From the NCBI RefSeq assembly GCF_000577895.1, contig NZ_HG917868.1, positions 2,294,001 through 2,358,000 on the forward strand: DNA of 64,000 nucleotides, given 5' to 3'. This DNA comes from Clostridium bornimense (GTDB taxonomy: Bacteria > Bacillota > Clostridia > Clostridiales > Clostridiaceae). Position numbers and translations under genes: made by a program. Below the pieces are notes generated by a model. That model was not told where the DNA came from. It made no database searches and saw nothing but the letters and a program-made list of their open reading frames with translations. Positions 1-10,170 of the stretch are shown here, piece by piece; position 1 is the first letter of the stretch; every line of letters starts with the position of its first letter.

Positions 1-2061
1 AGATAATGCTCTCGTAGCAGCAATAACATGGCTTCTTGAGTTCAAACTAGATTCTATTCTTGATTTTAACTCGAAAATAATTTCTTTAACTCTATTTTTA
101 TCTTCAAAAGATGAATTTAATATAACTTCATCCATTAACTCTAAAAGCTTCTTTGTATTAGCTTCAGTAGTTTTACCCTTCACTGACATATATGGGAAAA
201 AGTCAGTATCCGTGTCATTATAGAAAAATGCAGATGAACCACAATCTATTCCACCGGTATAAAAATCTATTTCCTTCGCCAATTCTTCATAAGTATAATT
301 TTTTGTATTAACTCTAGTTAAAAGTCTCGCCAATATAGGAATATAACTAATATCCTCTTCAGCTACTGACTTAGTATTAAATAAGAATGTTGGATATAAT
401 ATCTTATTTGTAAATATATTTGAATATAGATAAGTATTATTATTGTATTTACCTACTGTTAGTGGTAGCTTTTCCGCTTCTTTATCTATATCGCTAAGTT
501 CTAATGTTGGTATAACTTTTAGTGCCTCTGGTGAATCTGGTGTTTCTTGTTTCTTCTTTAATAATTCTGTATTTTTAACAATAGTATCAATAGTATCTTT
601 ATCCATTGATGCTTTTATTTTTTGAAGCTTATCATGAAGTGCTTTAGTTTCTTCTTCTTCTAATCCTTTTTTAGGACTAACCATCATTAATGTTGCAAAT
701 TTATTATCAATAAAGGCTTCTTTAACTAATTCCTCATAATAATTTGTATTTATTTTTTCTCTTAATTCTTTAAGATCATCTTCATAAACTAAATATCTTA
801 AAGGGTCTCCATCGTATATCCATGAATCGTTGACAACCATTGAGTATATTACTCCCTTTGGATAACGATCAAAATCTCCTTCTCTTAAATAAAATTCCTT
901 TTTATTTAATGCTGCTTCAAGAAATTTTTTGTCTACCCCTTCATCAATTACATTTTTCAAAACGTCCATAATAACATTTTTTATTTCGTCTTTTTTATTT
1001 TCATCAACGTTCTTAGCTATTATTGAAAATACCGGTTGTGCTATTCCTTTATCAAAAGATCCATATACATCTTCACATAATCCTTTTTCCAACAATGCTT
1101 TTTTAAGTGGTGCTCCTTGTGCATCTATAAGTACATATTCTAATACTTCATAAGCTAAATTCTTTGTAACATCCGATGTACTTGATACTGCAAAATTATA
1201 TGTGAAGAAACTCTTATTTTTATCATCATCATCTTTAGAAATGGAATAATACTCTTGTATTTCTTTAGTCTCTTTAAACGGTTTTTGCAACTTTATTTTT
1301 GAATCTATCTTTTCTTTACTAAATTTACTTAAATATTCATTATGAAGAAATTCAAGTCTTTCATTAACATCTATATCACCATATAAAACTATATAAGCAT
1401 TACTTGGATGATAATATTTCTTATGAAAATTAATAAATTCTTCTTGCGTAAGGTTTGGTATATCTTTAGGATTTCCTCCAGAATCTACACCATAAGTAGT
1501 ATCTGGTAATAGCCCTCTATATATCTTTCTATATACCATTGAATCTGGTGATGAATACACACCTTTCATTTCATTATAAACAACACCTTTATACTTAAGT
1601 TCATCTTCTGGATTTTCTAATTCATAATGCCATCCTTCTTGCATAAGTATAGTTTCATCTTTATAAATATTAGGGAAAAATACTGCATCTAAGTAAACAG
1701 ACATTAAGTTTTTAAAATCTTTATTATTTCTACTTGCAATAGGATACATAGTCTTATCTGGATATGTCATAGCATTTAAAAATGTATTTAAAGACCCCTT
1801 TGCCATCTCTACAAATGGCTCTTTAACAGGATATTTTTCTGATCCACATAAAACAGAGTGTTCTAATATATGCGCAACTCCTGTTGAGTTTTCTGGTGTT
1901 GTTCTAAATGTTATTGAAAATGTCTTATTATCATCCTCATTTTTTAATATTAATATTTTCGCACCAGTTCCATTATGCTCTAATGAATAAGCTTCACTAT
2001 TTATCTCTTCTACTTTTGTTTCTTCAACTATTGTATAATTAGGATTTAAATTATTCACCAT
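1..2061 (-). CDS. M16C insulinase-type metallopeptidase, N-terminal part (C-terminus outside window)
   Basis: This is an M16-family zinc peptidase related to presequence protease, a clamshell enzyme that degrades peptides of limited length in the cytosol. The frame is open from the ATG to the left edge, giving 687 residues; the family is usually near 970, so roughly the last third lies outside. The inverted zinc motif HILEH is at residues 64-68 (His64, Glu67 and His68 being the expected zinc/catalytic residues), followed by the family-typical SVLCGSEKYP and the block LNAMTYPDKTMYP. Two adjacent ATGs follow a GGAGGAG ribosome site; the second is better spaced and was chosen (the first gives one extra Met). 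No signal peptide is visible. It is separated from the DUF523 gene upstream by a repeat-filled gap, so it is probably transcribed on its own. The family is clear; the substrate is not. Confidence 0.93.
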   Translation of the reverse strand, partial: MVNNLNPNYTIVEETKVEEINSEAYSLEHNGTGAKILILKNEDDNKTFSITFRTTPENSTGVAHILEHSVLCGSEKYPVKEPFVEMAKGSLNTFLNAMTYPDKTMYPIASRNNKDFKNLMSVYLDAVFFPNIYKDETILMQEGWHYELENPEDELKYKGVVYNEMKGVYSSPDSMVYRKIYRGLLPDTTYGVDSGGNPKDIPNLTQEEFINFHKKYYHPSNAYIVLYGDIDVNERLEFLHNEYLSKFSKEKIDSKIKLQKPFKETKEIQEYYSISKDDDDKNKSFFTYNFAVSSTSDVTKNLAYEVLEYVLIDAQGAPLKKALLEKGLCEDVYGSFDKGIAQPVFSIIAKNVDENKKDEIKNVIMDVLKNVIDEGVDKKFLEAALNKKEFYLREGDFDRYPKGVIYSMVVNDSWIYDGDPLRYLVYEDDLKELREKINTNYYEELVKEAFIDNKFATLMMVSPKKGLEEEETKALHDKLQKIKASMDKDTIDTIVKNTELLKKKQETPDSPEALKVIPTLELSDIDKEAEKLPLTVGKYNNNTYLYSNIFTNKILYPTFLFNTKSVAEEDISYIPILARLLTRVNTKNYTYEELAKEIDFYTGGIDCGSSAFFYNDTDTDFFPYMSVKGKTTEANTKKLLELMDEVILNSSFEDKNRVKEIIFELKSRIESSLNSRSHVIAATRALS

Positions 2062-2064
2062 CAT

Positions 2065-2442
2065 TTCTCCTCCACTTTAATGTTTTCTTTTATGTATATG
2101 TCCTATTACTTAGTTTTTCTTATTAATAAAATTAATATTCTTTTATTATTGTAACTATAATACAAAGTAATTTCCACTATTTAGGAAAAATTTTGGATAT
2201 TATTTTATTTTTTTTGTTATAAACTAAAAAATATATGTATCTTGATAGTTGTTTTTCTCATATTAGAACCTGTTCTAATTAAGTGGTGGTAGTCCCCCAT
2301 AAATATGTACTCTGATATACTTGTTAGCGCAATATATCTAGCTGTTCTAATTAAGTAGTGGCGAATGTCTATATATGTATTAAATAGTAAATGGATAACT
2401 ATTACCACTACTTAACTGCAACAGATTCCTATATGAACTTTT
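2065..2442. repeat. Intergenic region with three family-1 repeat cores, two forming an 83-bp inverted pair
   Basis: There is no credible gene here. Family-1 cores lie at 2270-2290 (+), 2342-2361 (+) and 2405-2424 (-). The last two form an inverted pair of exactly 83 bp (2342-2424), whose interior closely matches, in reverse complement, that of the pair at 10263-10345. The first two are direct copies 72 nt apart. A 63-codon frame across this region is just the repeat read as protein. Confidence 0.85.
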
Positions 2443-2877
2443 TTATATACTACTTACACTTATACCATTTTTTATAAGCAACGCTGTAGTAACGCCAACT
2501 CCATCTATTAAAATTCCTGAAAAACTTCCATCATAAATCTTTCCATTACCACAAGAAGGGCTCTTACTTTTAAGAATTACTTCTTTAATATCCAATTTCT
2601 TAGCAATTTCCAATACCTTCTCTGCACCTGCTATAAAGGCAGCGGTATTGTCTTCACCATCTTTAGAAATTACTCTAGCTCTTCCCTCTAACACATCAAA
2701 ACCATCGCCGCCAACAATCTCATGTGGTATACGAGGAGTTCCTAATCCACCCATAACTTCTGGGCAGACTGGGATAGCTTCTCCACAATTAATAATTTCT
2801 AATACTCCTTCATCAAAATTATTTCCACCACTATACTTGCAGTTTACACCACAAAGACACATACTCACTAACTTCAT
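2443..2877 (-). CDS. DUF523 domain protein
   Basis: This is a 144-residue protein matching the DUF523 family, small cytosolic proteins of unknown biochemical function. Recognisable family features are the N-terminal CLCGVNCKYSGGNN segment with two cysteines, the PVCPEVMGGL block and the C-terminal SPSCGNGKIYDGSFSG block. The conserved cysteines suggest metal binding or redox chemistry, but that is inference. It begins 4 nt after the mutS2 stop, so it is almost certainly the last gene of a mutS2 operon. The end of the operon runs into family-1 repeats and no strong terminator was seen between the stop and those repeats. Confidence 0.88.
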   Translation of the reverse strand: MKLVSMCLCGVNCKYSGGNNFDEGVLEIINCGEAIPVCPEVMGGLGTPRIPHEIVGGDGFDVLEGRARVISKDGEDNTAAFIAGAEKVLEIAKKLDIKEVILKSKSPSCGNGKIYDGSFSGILIDGVGVTTALLIKNGISVSSI

Positions 2878-2881
2878 ATAC

Positions 2882-5221
2882 CTACTTTAGTGTTACTACT
2901 GTAACACCATTTCCCCCTTCAGAATATTCTCCATCACGGAATTTTTTAACATGTGGATGATTTCTAAGCATCGATAATATAGCAGTTTTTAAAGCTCCTG
3001 TTCCTTTTCCATGGATGATTGTTACTTCTTCAAGACCAGCTACAAAAGCTTCATCAAGATATATATCTGTTCTATATTTACCCTCTTCTCCATCTAATCC
3101 TCTTATATCAAGGCTTGTGCTAACAGATTTTAAGTTAAGTTTAACTTCTCTTTTTGTAGCCTTCTTCTCAGATTTAGTAACAGTTGCGCCCTGAAGATCA
3201 CTATATTTAGATGTTATTTTCATAATACCAGCTTGAACCACAGCTTCTTGTTTTTTATCATCAAAACTTAACACGACACCTTTTGCATTTAATGATATTA
3301 TCTTAACTTCTTGACCCTCTGATACTTTTGTTAATCCGCCACCTTGTGCCTTTTTAGCGCTTTCCATCTTTTCTGCTTTATCTTTAAGAGCCTTACGTTT
3401 CTTTTCCATCTCATGTCTCATATTTGAGGTAATACCATGACGTTCCATCTCTCTCATTTCTTTAAGAATTTTATCTGCCTCTTCTTTAGCCTCTTCTATG
3501 ATTTTCTTAGCTTTTTCTTTTCCTGCCTCAACAGATTTTTCTCTTACCTCATCTATTCTATCTAACTTAGTCTTATACTTTTCATATAAATCCTTAGCTT
3601 CATTTCTTAAAGTCTCATTTTCCCTTGAAAGCTTTTCTGCCTCCATAGTTTTCTCACTAAGACTTCTTATAAGATCCTCAAATTCTAATGTATCCTTAGC
3701 TATATTTTCTCTAGCAAACTTTATAATATCATCAGATAAACCAAGCTTTCTTGAAATCTCAAAAGCATTAGATTTACCCGGTATACCCATTAATAATCTA
3801 TAAGTTGGTCTAAGTGTTGCCACATCAAATTCTACTGAAGCATTTTCTACACCTGCTGTATTTAAACCATATCTCTTAAGCTCAGAATAATGTGTTGTAG
3901 ATATTATACTACAACCTCTACTTCTTAATTCTTCTAATATAGATATAGCAAGAGCTGACCCCTCTGTTGGATCTGTTCCTGATCCTAACTCATCAAATAA
4001 CACTAAAGAATTTGACTTAGCTTTACCTAAAATTGAAATTATATTCGTCATATGAGATGAGAATGTTGATAAACTTTGTTCTATACTTTGCTCATCACCA
4101 ATATCTGCATAAATACCTTCAAAAACATTAATAACACTACCTTGATATGCTGGAATCATCATTCCACTAAGGGCCATTACATGAAGTAGTCCCACAGTTT
4201 TTAATGTTACAGTTTTACCACCTGTGTTTGGACCCGTAATAACTATTGTAGTAAAGTCTTCTCCAGAATTAATATCCAATGGTACAACTTTATCACTAGG
4301 AATTAACGGATGTCTTCCTTGAACTATATTATATATACCGTTAGAATTGATTTCAGGTACTATACCTTCTATCTCTAATCCATATGCACCCTTAGCAAAT
4401 ATAAAGTCTAAATCTGAAATTATTTCTCTATTCATTTTAAGAGCTTTTACATTTTTATTAATATCTCTAGATATCTCATTTAAGATTCTTTCTATCTCAG
4501 CCATTTCCTTAAGCTTTAATTCTTTTATTTCATTATTTAATGTAACTAACTCCATCGGTTCAATAAATACTGTAGAGCCTGTTGATGATACATCATGAAC
4601 TAATCCTTTTACAGTACTCTTGTATTCTACTTTTACTGGTAAAACATATCTATCCCCTCTTACTGTATATATGTTTTCCATTAAATATTTTGAATAGTTT
4701 CTAACCATAGAACCTACTCTTTCCTTTATTTCTATACCTTTTTCTCTAAGATTTCTTCTTATTGCACCTAATGCCCTTGATGCATTATCAGAAATTTCAT
4801 CCTCATCAATAATGCATTGCTCTATCTTATCTTCTAACCACTTAATTGTAGTTATATTTACAGCACTGTCTCTTAATGAATTTTCATCTATATCATCACT
4901 ATCTAAGTAAACTGTTATCTCCCTTGCTGTTCTAAGTGATCTTCCTACTATTAAAATTTCCTTTGCATTAAGCTCTCCACCTTTTTCCGCTCTGCTTAAT
5001 ACTTCTTTTAGCCCTTTATCTGAATATATTGGAGCTCTACCTTTTTTTATAACATATGTATATGCTTCCTTTGTTTCTTTTAATGCTCTATTAACTTCAT
5101 ATTCATTATTAAAAGGCATTAATGTAGCTGACATTTCCTTACCCTTTTCAGTATTTGAATATGATACTAATTTATCTAGCACTTTCTGAACTTCAAGTAT
5201 TTTAAAGGTTCTTTCTTCCAT
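2882..5221 (-). CDS. mutS2: Endonuclease MutS2 / ribosome-rescue ATPase (RqcU-type)
   Basis: This is a 779-residue, full-length MutS2. In Bacillus this family senses collided ribosomes and splits them, and it has also been linked to suppression of homologous recombination. The order is a MutS core/clamp, then the ATPase with Walker A GPNTGGKT at about residues 330-337 and Walker B region LVLFDELGSGTDP, the TTHYSELK segment, a long charged coiled coil (about 510-640), a KOW-like stretch and a C-terminal Smr domain with LDIRGLDGEE and HGKGTGALK. It lacks the mismatch-recognition N-terminal domain of MutS, as expected. The start has a GGGAG site about 11 nt upstream. DUF523 follows directly; the 5' side is a repeat-bearing intergenic region. 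Confidence 0.97.
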   Translation of the reverse strand: MEERTFKILEVQKVLDKLVSYSNTEKGKEMSATLMPFNNEYEVNRALKETKEAYTYVIKKGRAPIYSDKGLKEVLSRAEKGGELNAKEILIVGRSLRTAREITVYLDSDDIDENSLRDSAVNITTIKWLEDKIEQCIIDEDEISDNASRALGAIRRNLREKGIEIKERVGSMVRNYSKYLMENIYTVRGDRYVLPVKVEYKSTVKGLVHDVSSTGSTVFIEPMELVTLNNEIKELKLKEMAEIERILNEISRDINKNVKALKMNREIISDLDFIFAKGAYGLEIEGIVPEINSNGIYNIVQGRHPLIPSDKVVPLDINSGEDFTTIVITGPNTGGKTVTLKTVGLLHVMALSGMMIPAYQGSVINVFEGIYADIGDEQSIEQSLSTFSSHMTNIISILGKAKSNSLVLFDELGSGTDPTEGSALAISILEELRSRGCSIISTTHYSELKRYGLNTAGVENASVEFDVATLRPTYRLLMGIPGKSNAFEISRKLGLSDDIIKFARENIAKDTLEFEDLIRSLSEKTMEAEKLSRENETLRNEAKDLYEKYKTKLDRIDEVREKSVEAGKEKAKKIIEEAKEEADKILKEMREMERHGITSNMRHEMEKKRKALKDKAEKMESAKKAQGGGLTKVSEGQEVKIISLNAKGVVLSFDDKKQEAVVQAGIMKITSKYSDLQGATVTKSEKKATKREVKLNLKSVSTSLDIRGLDGEEGKYRTDIYLDEAFVAGLEEVTIIHGKGTGALKTAILSMLRNHPHVKKFRDGEYSEGGNGVTVVTLK

Positions 5222-5381
5222 TTTTGCATCAACTCCCTATAAATACAATACATTATTAGTTTGCATCTTGTAAATATTTAGTTTTGTAAACAACAGGTGC
5301 GATGGTACAAGTAATATTTTATCAATCTCATGATTAAAATTATTAAATGTACCTTACTATGTGTAAAACTCATATTAGAAC

Positions 5382-5469
5382 CTGTTGTAGTTAAGTAGTG
5401 GTGACAAGCCTCCACTGCATCTATATATGTCTAATTGTCATATTAACACCTGTTCTAGTTAAGTAGTGG
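5382..5469 (+). repeat. Two direct family-1 repeat cores, 68 nt apart
   Basis: Cores lie at 5382-5401 and 5450-5469, both in plus orientation. Both are preceded by a TATTANNACC-like flank and followed by GTGGYGACAAGCC. They sit between the mutS2 start and the stop of the U32 gene. The remainder of this 287-nt gap shows no other gene. Confidence 0.85.
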
Positions 5470-5508
5470 CGACAAGCCCCCACAGTGCACTAATATTGTG
5501 CACTAATA

Positions 5509-7845
5509 CTACTCAACCCCTCTTTTGTACTGTCCTTTTGTAAACTTTCCTTCACCTTCAATATTATCTCCTGATAATATTGCCTCTACTATATGATGAA
5601 CTCTATCTTCATCTTCATCAACAAAGTCTACTCTGAAATTAGAAATATTAATTCCTTTAAGCTCTTTAATATTATCAATTAAATTCAATGGATGACTGTT
5701 GTATATATGACTTCTACAGAACTTATCTGTTTTAACTCTAAAGTCTTCTTTCAATCTATCTCTTAGAACAAAATCACCTTTTTCACAGGCTATATTACAT
5801 CCTTTAACTTCACATTTTCCACCGAAAGTAGCTCCAATTGGACAATATTCCGAGATCATACTTTCAACTTTACCATATATATACACGTATGGTGTTAATG
5901 GTGTGCCTTTTGATACATCTTTTAATTCACTTTTATTTAATTCTAATGATAATGTTACACCATCAACCATAGATTCTAAAAAGTCTATAGAATATTTATT
6001 AAACAAATTACCCTTATAGTCAAAAATTATAGATGTCCTGTTATGAAACTCACTAGTAATTCCAAAGTTTGATGTTATTAATCCTTTAATTTTATCAATA
6101 TTTTGCTCAATATATGCTGATACCATTCTGTATTCTTCCTTTATTATAGTAGGAAGTCTTAAATATAAATTTAAGTCTTCTGGAATTTGAGAAAAGTCAA
6201 TATTTGTTCCTCTCATAAAAGGATTAATAGCAATATCTCTCGCACCACCTTCGTAGGCACCTTTAAGTTGCTTAAGATTTTGAACTATTACTAATAATGA
6301 TGGTAATTCTTTAATATTTTTAGTTTCTCTATTTAAGTCTAACTTTTCTACTAATCCTCTATCTATCTTAACCCAATTTATTATTTTTTCTATTAATGTT
6401 CTTCTTAAATTATTTAATGCTGATATTGCCATAAAACCTTCTTCATATTCTGAAAAAGTTATAGAATTCACTTCAAATGGAGTATTTCCTGTTTTCTTTA
6501 AATTTTCTTCTATATTTTCTTTGAATAGCGGTCTTTTTAATGGTGTTTGCACTTCTTCACCATAAACTTCAAAAACTTTGCCCTTAAATGAAGTAGTTAG
6601 CTTCATTTTATCGCCAATTTTAAAATAAACTTCTATATCTAATGGGTTCTTTTTTAAGTATTGCGTCTTGAAAGTATTTTCATAAGATTTTAATAGCTTA
6701 ACATCTGAAGTTTTGTAAATTTTTTCACCTTCTTTAAATTTACCTTCTTTTAATTTAGCCACATCTCCCATATATGCTTCTTCTACTGACTTACCTTTTA
6801 CACTTATAGATGAAATAGTGAAACCTTCTTCACCAAAACGTATTCCATCACCAATTACTATATTCTCTTTTAGTAATACTTCATTACTACTTACTGCTTC
6901 TCCTATTACAACACCAGTATTACGAGGGAACTTAAAACTCATCATATCTGATCCTGTATTTTTAAATAAATATCCCTTAGAGAAACCTTCTCTATTGAAA
7001 AGTTTAGCTAAATTCTTCATAGCAGTATCATAATCAAAAGGCTCACCTGCATAGTAAGCATCAATAGCTTTTCTATACATAGATACTACACCAGCAACAT
7101 ACTCTGGTCTTTTCATTCTACCTTCTATTTTTAAAGATGCAGTACCACTTTCAATAATTTCACCTATATTTTCAATAAAAGCTAGATCTTTTGGTGACAA
7201 TAAATATCCTTCTGTCTCCTCACCAGTTTTTTCGTTTATAAGCTTATAATTCTGTCTGCAGCTTTGAGCACATTTCCCTCTATTACCAGAGCGGCCTCCA
7301 ATCATTGAACTCATAAGGCATTGTCCTGAATATGATACACATAAAGCGCCATGAACAAATATTTCAGTTTCTATGCCAAGATCCTTAGATATGTACTCTA
7401 TCTCCTTTAAGGTACATTCTCTTGCAAGAACTATTCTCTTAAATCCCAAGTCATTTAATGCTTTGGCCCCTTCTCCATTATGGATTGATATTTGTGTTGA
7501 TCCATGTAATTCGATATCTTTAAAGTTTTTTCTTATTAAATAAGCTAATCCTAAATCTTGTACTATAACACCATCAACACCTATAGATTGAAGAAAATTA
7601 ACATATTCTATAGCTTCTCTCACTTCTTTATCTTTAATTAAAGTATTTATTGTTACATATATTTTTACACTATTCAAATGGCAATATAAAACTGCCTCTT
7701 TCATCTCTTCTTCTCCAAAATTTGAAGCATACGCTCTAGCTGAAAATTTACTTCCTCCTAAATAAACAGCATCACATCCACTGTTAACTGCTGCATAAAG
7801 ACTTTCTAAACTTCCTGCTGGTGCTAATAATTCTATCTTTTCCAT
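5509..7845 (-). CDS. U32 family protein with DUF3656 (RlhA-like)
   Basis: This 778-residue protein begins with the typical U32 start (ELLAPAGSLESLYAAVNSGCDAVYLGG). It has the U32 signature region around residues 165-205 (GQCLMSSMIGGRSGNRGKC followed by AQSCRQNY), a DUF3656-like middle, and a second cysteine pair near residues 675-685 (GGKCEVKGCNIACEKG). U32 proteins were first named collagenases, but characterised members (RlhA, TrhP) hydroxylate RNA bases. The size and DUF3656 domain fit RlhA, which modifies 23S rRNA C2501 in E. coli; that role is inferred here. The four cysteines could hold an iron-sulphur cluster. The start is supported by GGAGAAAGAAAG. It lies 52 nt downstream of zapA, with a hairpin between them. 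Confidence 0.85.
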   Translation of the reverse strand: MEKIELLAPAGSLESLYAAVNSGCDAVYLGGSKFSARAYASNFGEEEMKEAVLYCHLNSVKIYVTINTLIKDKEVREAIEYVNFLQSIGVDGVIVQDLGLAYLIRKNFKDIELHGSTQISIHNGEGAKALNDLGFKRIVLARECTLKEIEYISKDLGIETEIFVHGALCVSYSGQCLMSSMIGGRSGNRGKCAQSCRQNYKLINEKTGEETEGYLLSPKDLAFIENIGEIIESGTASLKIEGRMKRPEYVAGVVSMYRKAIDAYYAGEPFDYDTAMKNLAKLFNREGFSKGYLFKNTGSDMMSFKFPRNTGVVIGEAVSSNEVLLKENIVIGDGIRFGEEGFTISSISVKGKSVEEAYMGDVAKLKEGKFKEGEKIYKTSDVKLLKSYENTFKTQYLKKNPLDIEVYFKIGDKMKLTTSFKGKVFEVYGEEVQTPLKRPLFKENIEENLKKTGNTPFEVNSITFSEYEEGFMAISALNNLRRTLIEKIINWVKIDRGLVEKLDLNRETKNIKELPSLLVIVQNLKQLKGAYEGGARDIAINPFMRGTNIDFSQIPEDLNLYLRLPTIIKEEYRMVSAYIEQNIDKIKGLITSNFGITSEFHNRTSIIFDYKGNLFNKYSIDFLESMVDGVTLSLELNKSELKDVSKGTPLTPYVYIYGKVESMISEYCPIGATFGGKCEVKGCNIACEKGDFVLRDRLKEDFRVKTDKFCRSHIYNSHPLNLIDNIKELKGINISNFRVDFVDEDEDRVHHIVEAILSGDNIEGEGKFTKGQYKRGVE

Positions 7846-7861
7846 CTTTCTTTCTCCTATT

Positions 7862-7893
7862 TAAAAACGTAGCAATAAATTGCTACGTTTCTT
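7862..7893 (-). terminator. Hairpin after zapA
   Basis: The inverted repeat ACGTAGCA / TGCTACGT with an ATAAAT loop is followed on the minus strand by a short T run. It lies between the zapA stop and the U32 start, so it is a terminator or partial terminator. Confidence 0.7.
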
Positions 7894-7897
7894 TTTA

Positions 7898-9031
7898 TTA
7901 TTTAAACATCTTATTGCTATTTTTCTTCAAAGTTGCAATAGTTATTTGAGAATCTAAAAATTTTTTTTCTAGATCCATAACTTTATATTTTGCAGATTGT
8001 AATGAAAATTTCAATTCTTTATTTCTAGAAAGTAATTTTTCATTTTCACCTTTTAGCTTTTTACTTTCTTCTTCTAAGATTTCAAACTGAGCCTTTACAT
8101 TAGCTGCTTCCTTTTCTACTGCTTCTCTTAATGCATTAGCTTGATCTGAAGGTTCTTGTTTTGAATCCTTTTCCATTCTAGAAATTTTCATATTTAAATT
8201 ATTTATCATCTTAGTATCGTTCTCTATCTTAACCTCTGCTTCTCTTAGCTTTTCCTTAGTTTCATTAAGCTTCTTATTACATTCTCTTAGGTTTTTACTT
8301 GTATCTTCAACAGTTTGGTTTGAATATTGAACTTTTCTATCAGCTGCTTCAAGCTGTCTAGTTGTTTCCTCTAACTTGCTCTTTGTATCTTCTAATTGCC
8401 CCATACAAGTTTTTAATTCATTTTCTATCTCTGAAGATCTGTTTCTTATTTTTTCAAAATCTTTTTGTGAAGATTCTAATTCTGTATTTACTTTCTTTAA
8501 TTCTACTATTTCCTTATTTGCTACTTCTAATTCCTTAATTTTTGCTTCTTTTTCTTTTATTACATTTGTTTTTTCTTCTTTTACTTTATTATTGTAATTT
8601 TTTACGCCATTATATTTTTCTTTTAGTGTAGCATATTTTTTATCTAATTCTATGTAATTATTTCTTAAATCATCTAATTCTTTTTTTATTTCTTCAGTAT
8701 CTTCTGAAGCTGCTTTTTTAGCATTTTCTTCTAATTCATTTATTTTTGATTGTAACTCATTTATCTTATCATTATAGCTTTTTTGTGAAGATTTTAAAAT
8801 AGAGTTCTTATCCTCTAACTCCGCTATGTACTTGTCCCATTTAAATAATTCATCAGCTATATTCATAGAAGCTAATACAGATGCATCGGTAGATGAAAGT
8901 TTAGAATTTTTGTCTAAGATCATCTGTACTTTCTTGTCCACATATGCAGCTACACTTTGTAAATATTCTTCTTTTTCTTCACCTTTTAATGTATATTCTA
9001 CCCCATTTACTTTTACAACTACCTTATTCAT
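7898..9031 (-). CDS. zapA: Cell-division protein ZapA with long coiled-coil extension
   Basis: Residues 1-70 match ZapA (NKVVVKVNGVEYTLKG, then the EYLQSVAAYVDKK helix and ADELFK), the small FtsZ-associated protein that bundles FtsZ filaments at the septum. A normal ZapA is about 90-100 residues. Here it is followed by about 290 residues of heptad-rich, Glu/Lys/Asn-rich coiled coil without hydrophobic membrane segments. Similar extended ZapA proteins are common in clostridia. The tail may dimerise or reach other divisome partners; that is inference. It sits in the frequent clostridial neighbourhood mutS2, U32 protein and zapA. Confidence 0.88.
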   Translation of the reverse strand: MNKVVVKVNGVEYTLKGEEKEEYLQSVAAYVDKKVQMILDKNSKLSSTDASVLASMNIADELFKWDKYIAELEDKNSILKSSQKSYNDKINELQSKINELEENAKKAASEDTEEIKKELDDLRNNYIELDKKYATLKEKYNGVKNYNNKVKEEKTNVIKEKEAKIKELEVANKEIVELKKVNTELESSQKDFEKIRNRSSEIENELKTCMGQLEDTKSKLEETTRQLEAADRKVQYSNQTVEDTSKNLRECNKKLNETKEKLREAEVKIENDTKMINNLNMKISRMEKDSKQEPSDQANALREAVEKEAANVKAQFEILEEESKKLKGENEKLLSRNKELKFSLQSAKYKVMDLEKKFLDSQITIATLKKNSNKMFK

Positions 9032-9158
9032 CTCAAAACACCTCTTAAGTATTGTTTATGCTTATATTCTATCATATTATATAGCTAAACCACAATTATC
9101 TAGACCTAACTTATAAATATTTTTATAAATATTTTTACAATATAAGTAAAAACAAAGA

Positions 9159-9206
9159 AGTATATTAGATATTAATTAAAAATTTAGTAATAATATCCAA
9201 TATACT
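9159..9206 (-). terminator. Terminator of the bioY-DUF1284 operon
   Basis: The imperfect 15-bp inverted repeat AGTATATTAGATATT / AATATCCAATATACT is followed on the minus strand by TCTTTGTTTTT. It begins just after the DUF1284 stop codon. Confidence 0.75.
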
Positions 9207-9211
9207 CCACT

Positions 9212-9607
9212 TTAAATATTTTTAGGTAATACTTTATTGCAAAGTTTTTTAAAATCGCATCGTCCACAAACTTCTGAAATATCCTGTAATTCACTGAATG
9301 TGGGCTTTATCTCTCCCACTAAATCCTTATATGTATCTATAGATTTTCTATCCAACTCAAAATACTTTTTTACTCTATTATCTTTTTCCCTAATAGAATC
9401 CTCACCTAAACAATATTCTCCATTTCTATTAGGACACGATTTGCATACATCATCACAATTATCTATAAATCTAATATTAATATTCGGTTCCTCTTTGAAA
9501 ATCTTAATAATTTTTTCAATATTTTCAGCAAATTTTTCATCATAACCATGCCCAGAATAAGTATGAATACACATAATATGATGATATCTTAACTTAATTT
9601 CTTTCAT
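9212..9607 (-). CDS. DUF1284 domain protein
   Basis: This is a 131-residue cysteine- and histidine-rich protein matching DUF1284 (LRYHHIMCIHTYSGHGY at the N-terminus, typical of the family). Cysteine groups CDDVCKSC, EYC and CGRCDFKKLC look like a metal or iron-sulphur centre. Its start overlaps the end of bioY by 14 nt, so it is probably translationally coupled and controlled by BirA with bioY. No function is established. The linkage suggests a role around biotin uptake or use, but co-regulation by accident is possible. Confidence 0.8.
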   Translation of the reverse strand: MKEIKLRYHHIMCIHTYSGHGYDEKFAENIEKIIKIFKEEPNINIRFIDNCDDVCKSCPNRNGEYCLGEDSIREKDNRVKKYFELDRKSIDTYKDLVGEIKPTFSELQDISEVCGRCDFKKLCNKVLPKNI

Positions 9608-10136
9608 ATATATGCCCTTTCACTAATGCCCTATTAATGGCTACTGCTACAACAGCTCCAAGAATCCCCTTCATAACATCAAAAATTACAAACGGTGCAA
9701 CTCCAGAAAGTATTGCTTCATAAATACCTAATTTACATGAAATTGCAAGCCATATTGTTCCTACTAAATAGCAAGGTACTAAAGAGAATATCATATATAT
9801 TGATAAAAATACGATATTCTCTTTTTTAAATTTCTCAATACACCAAGCTATTAAATATATCATTATAGGATATGTAATAAGATATCCTCCTGTAGGTCCT
9901 ATTATTGATGATATTCCAGCACCAAATCCAGTAAACACAGGTATTCCAACTGCTCCCAATAAAAGATAAACTATTCCAACTATAAGTCCTTGCTTCTTTT
10001 CTAATACAGCCCCTGTTATAAAAATTCCTATAATTGCACCGGTAATTGGAACTGGTTGTATAGGTATAGTGATTTGCGCACATACAGAAATTAATGCTGT
10101 AAACAACGCTATTAATGTAATATCCTTAATCTTCAT
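9594..10136 (-). CDS. bioY: Biotin transporter BioY (ECF S component)
   Basis: This is a 180-residue, six-helix membrane protein of the BioY family, the substrate-binding S component of energy-coupling-factor transporters. Visible features are the N-terminal helix ALFTALISVCAQITIPIQPVPIT, the family-typical TGAIIG stretch, the GAVGIPVF block and GPTGGYLITYP. The energising A/A'/T proteins are not in this window and must be encoded elsewhere. The BirA operator and sigma-A promoter just upstream support the assignment and imply repression when biotin is plentiful. GGAGGGG precedes the ATG. Confidence 0.95.
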   Translation of the reverse strand: MKIKDITLIALFTALISVCAQITIPIQPVPITGAIIGIFITGAVLEKKQGLIVGIVYLLLGAVGIPVFTGFGAGISSIIGPTGGYLITYPIMIYLIAWCIEKFKKENIVFLSIYMIFSLVPCYLVGTIWLAISCKLGIYEAILSGVAPFVIFDVMKGILGAVVAVAINRALVKGHIYERN

Positions 10137-10170
10137 TAAATACCCCTCCTTTTTTTGTATTTTTTATTTT

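Noticed and set aside
2217-2408. A 63-codon minus-strand frame
   Set aside because: It reads through family-1 repeat cores, has no ribosome site and no family resemblance.
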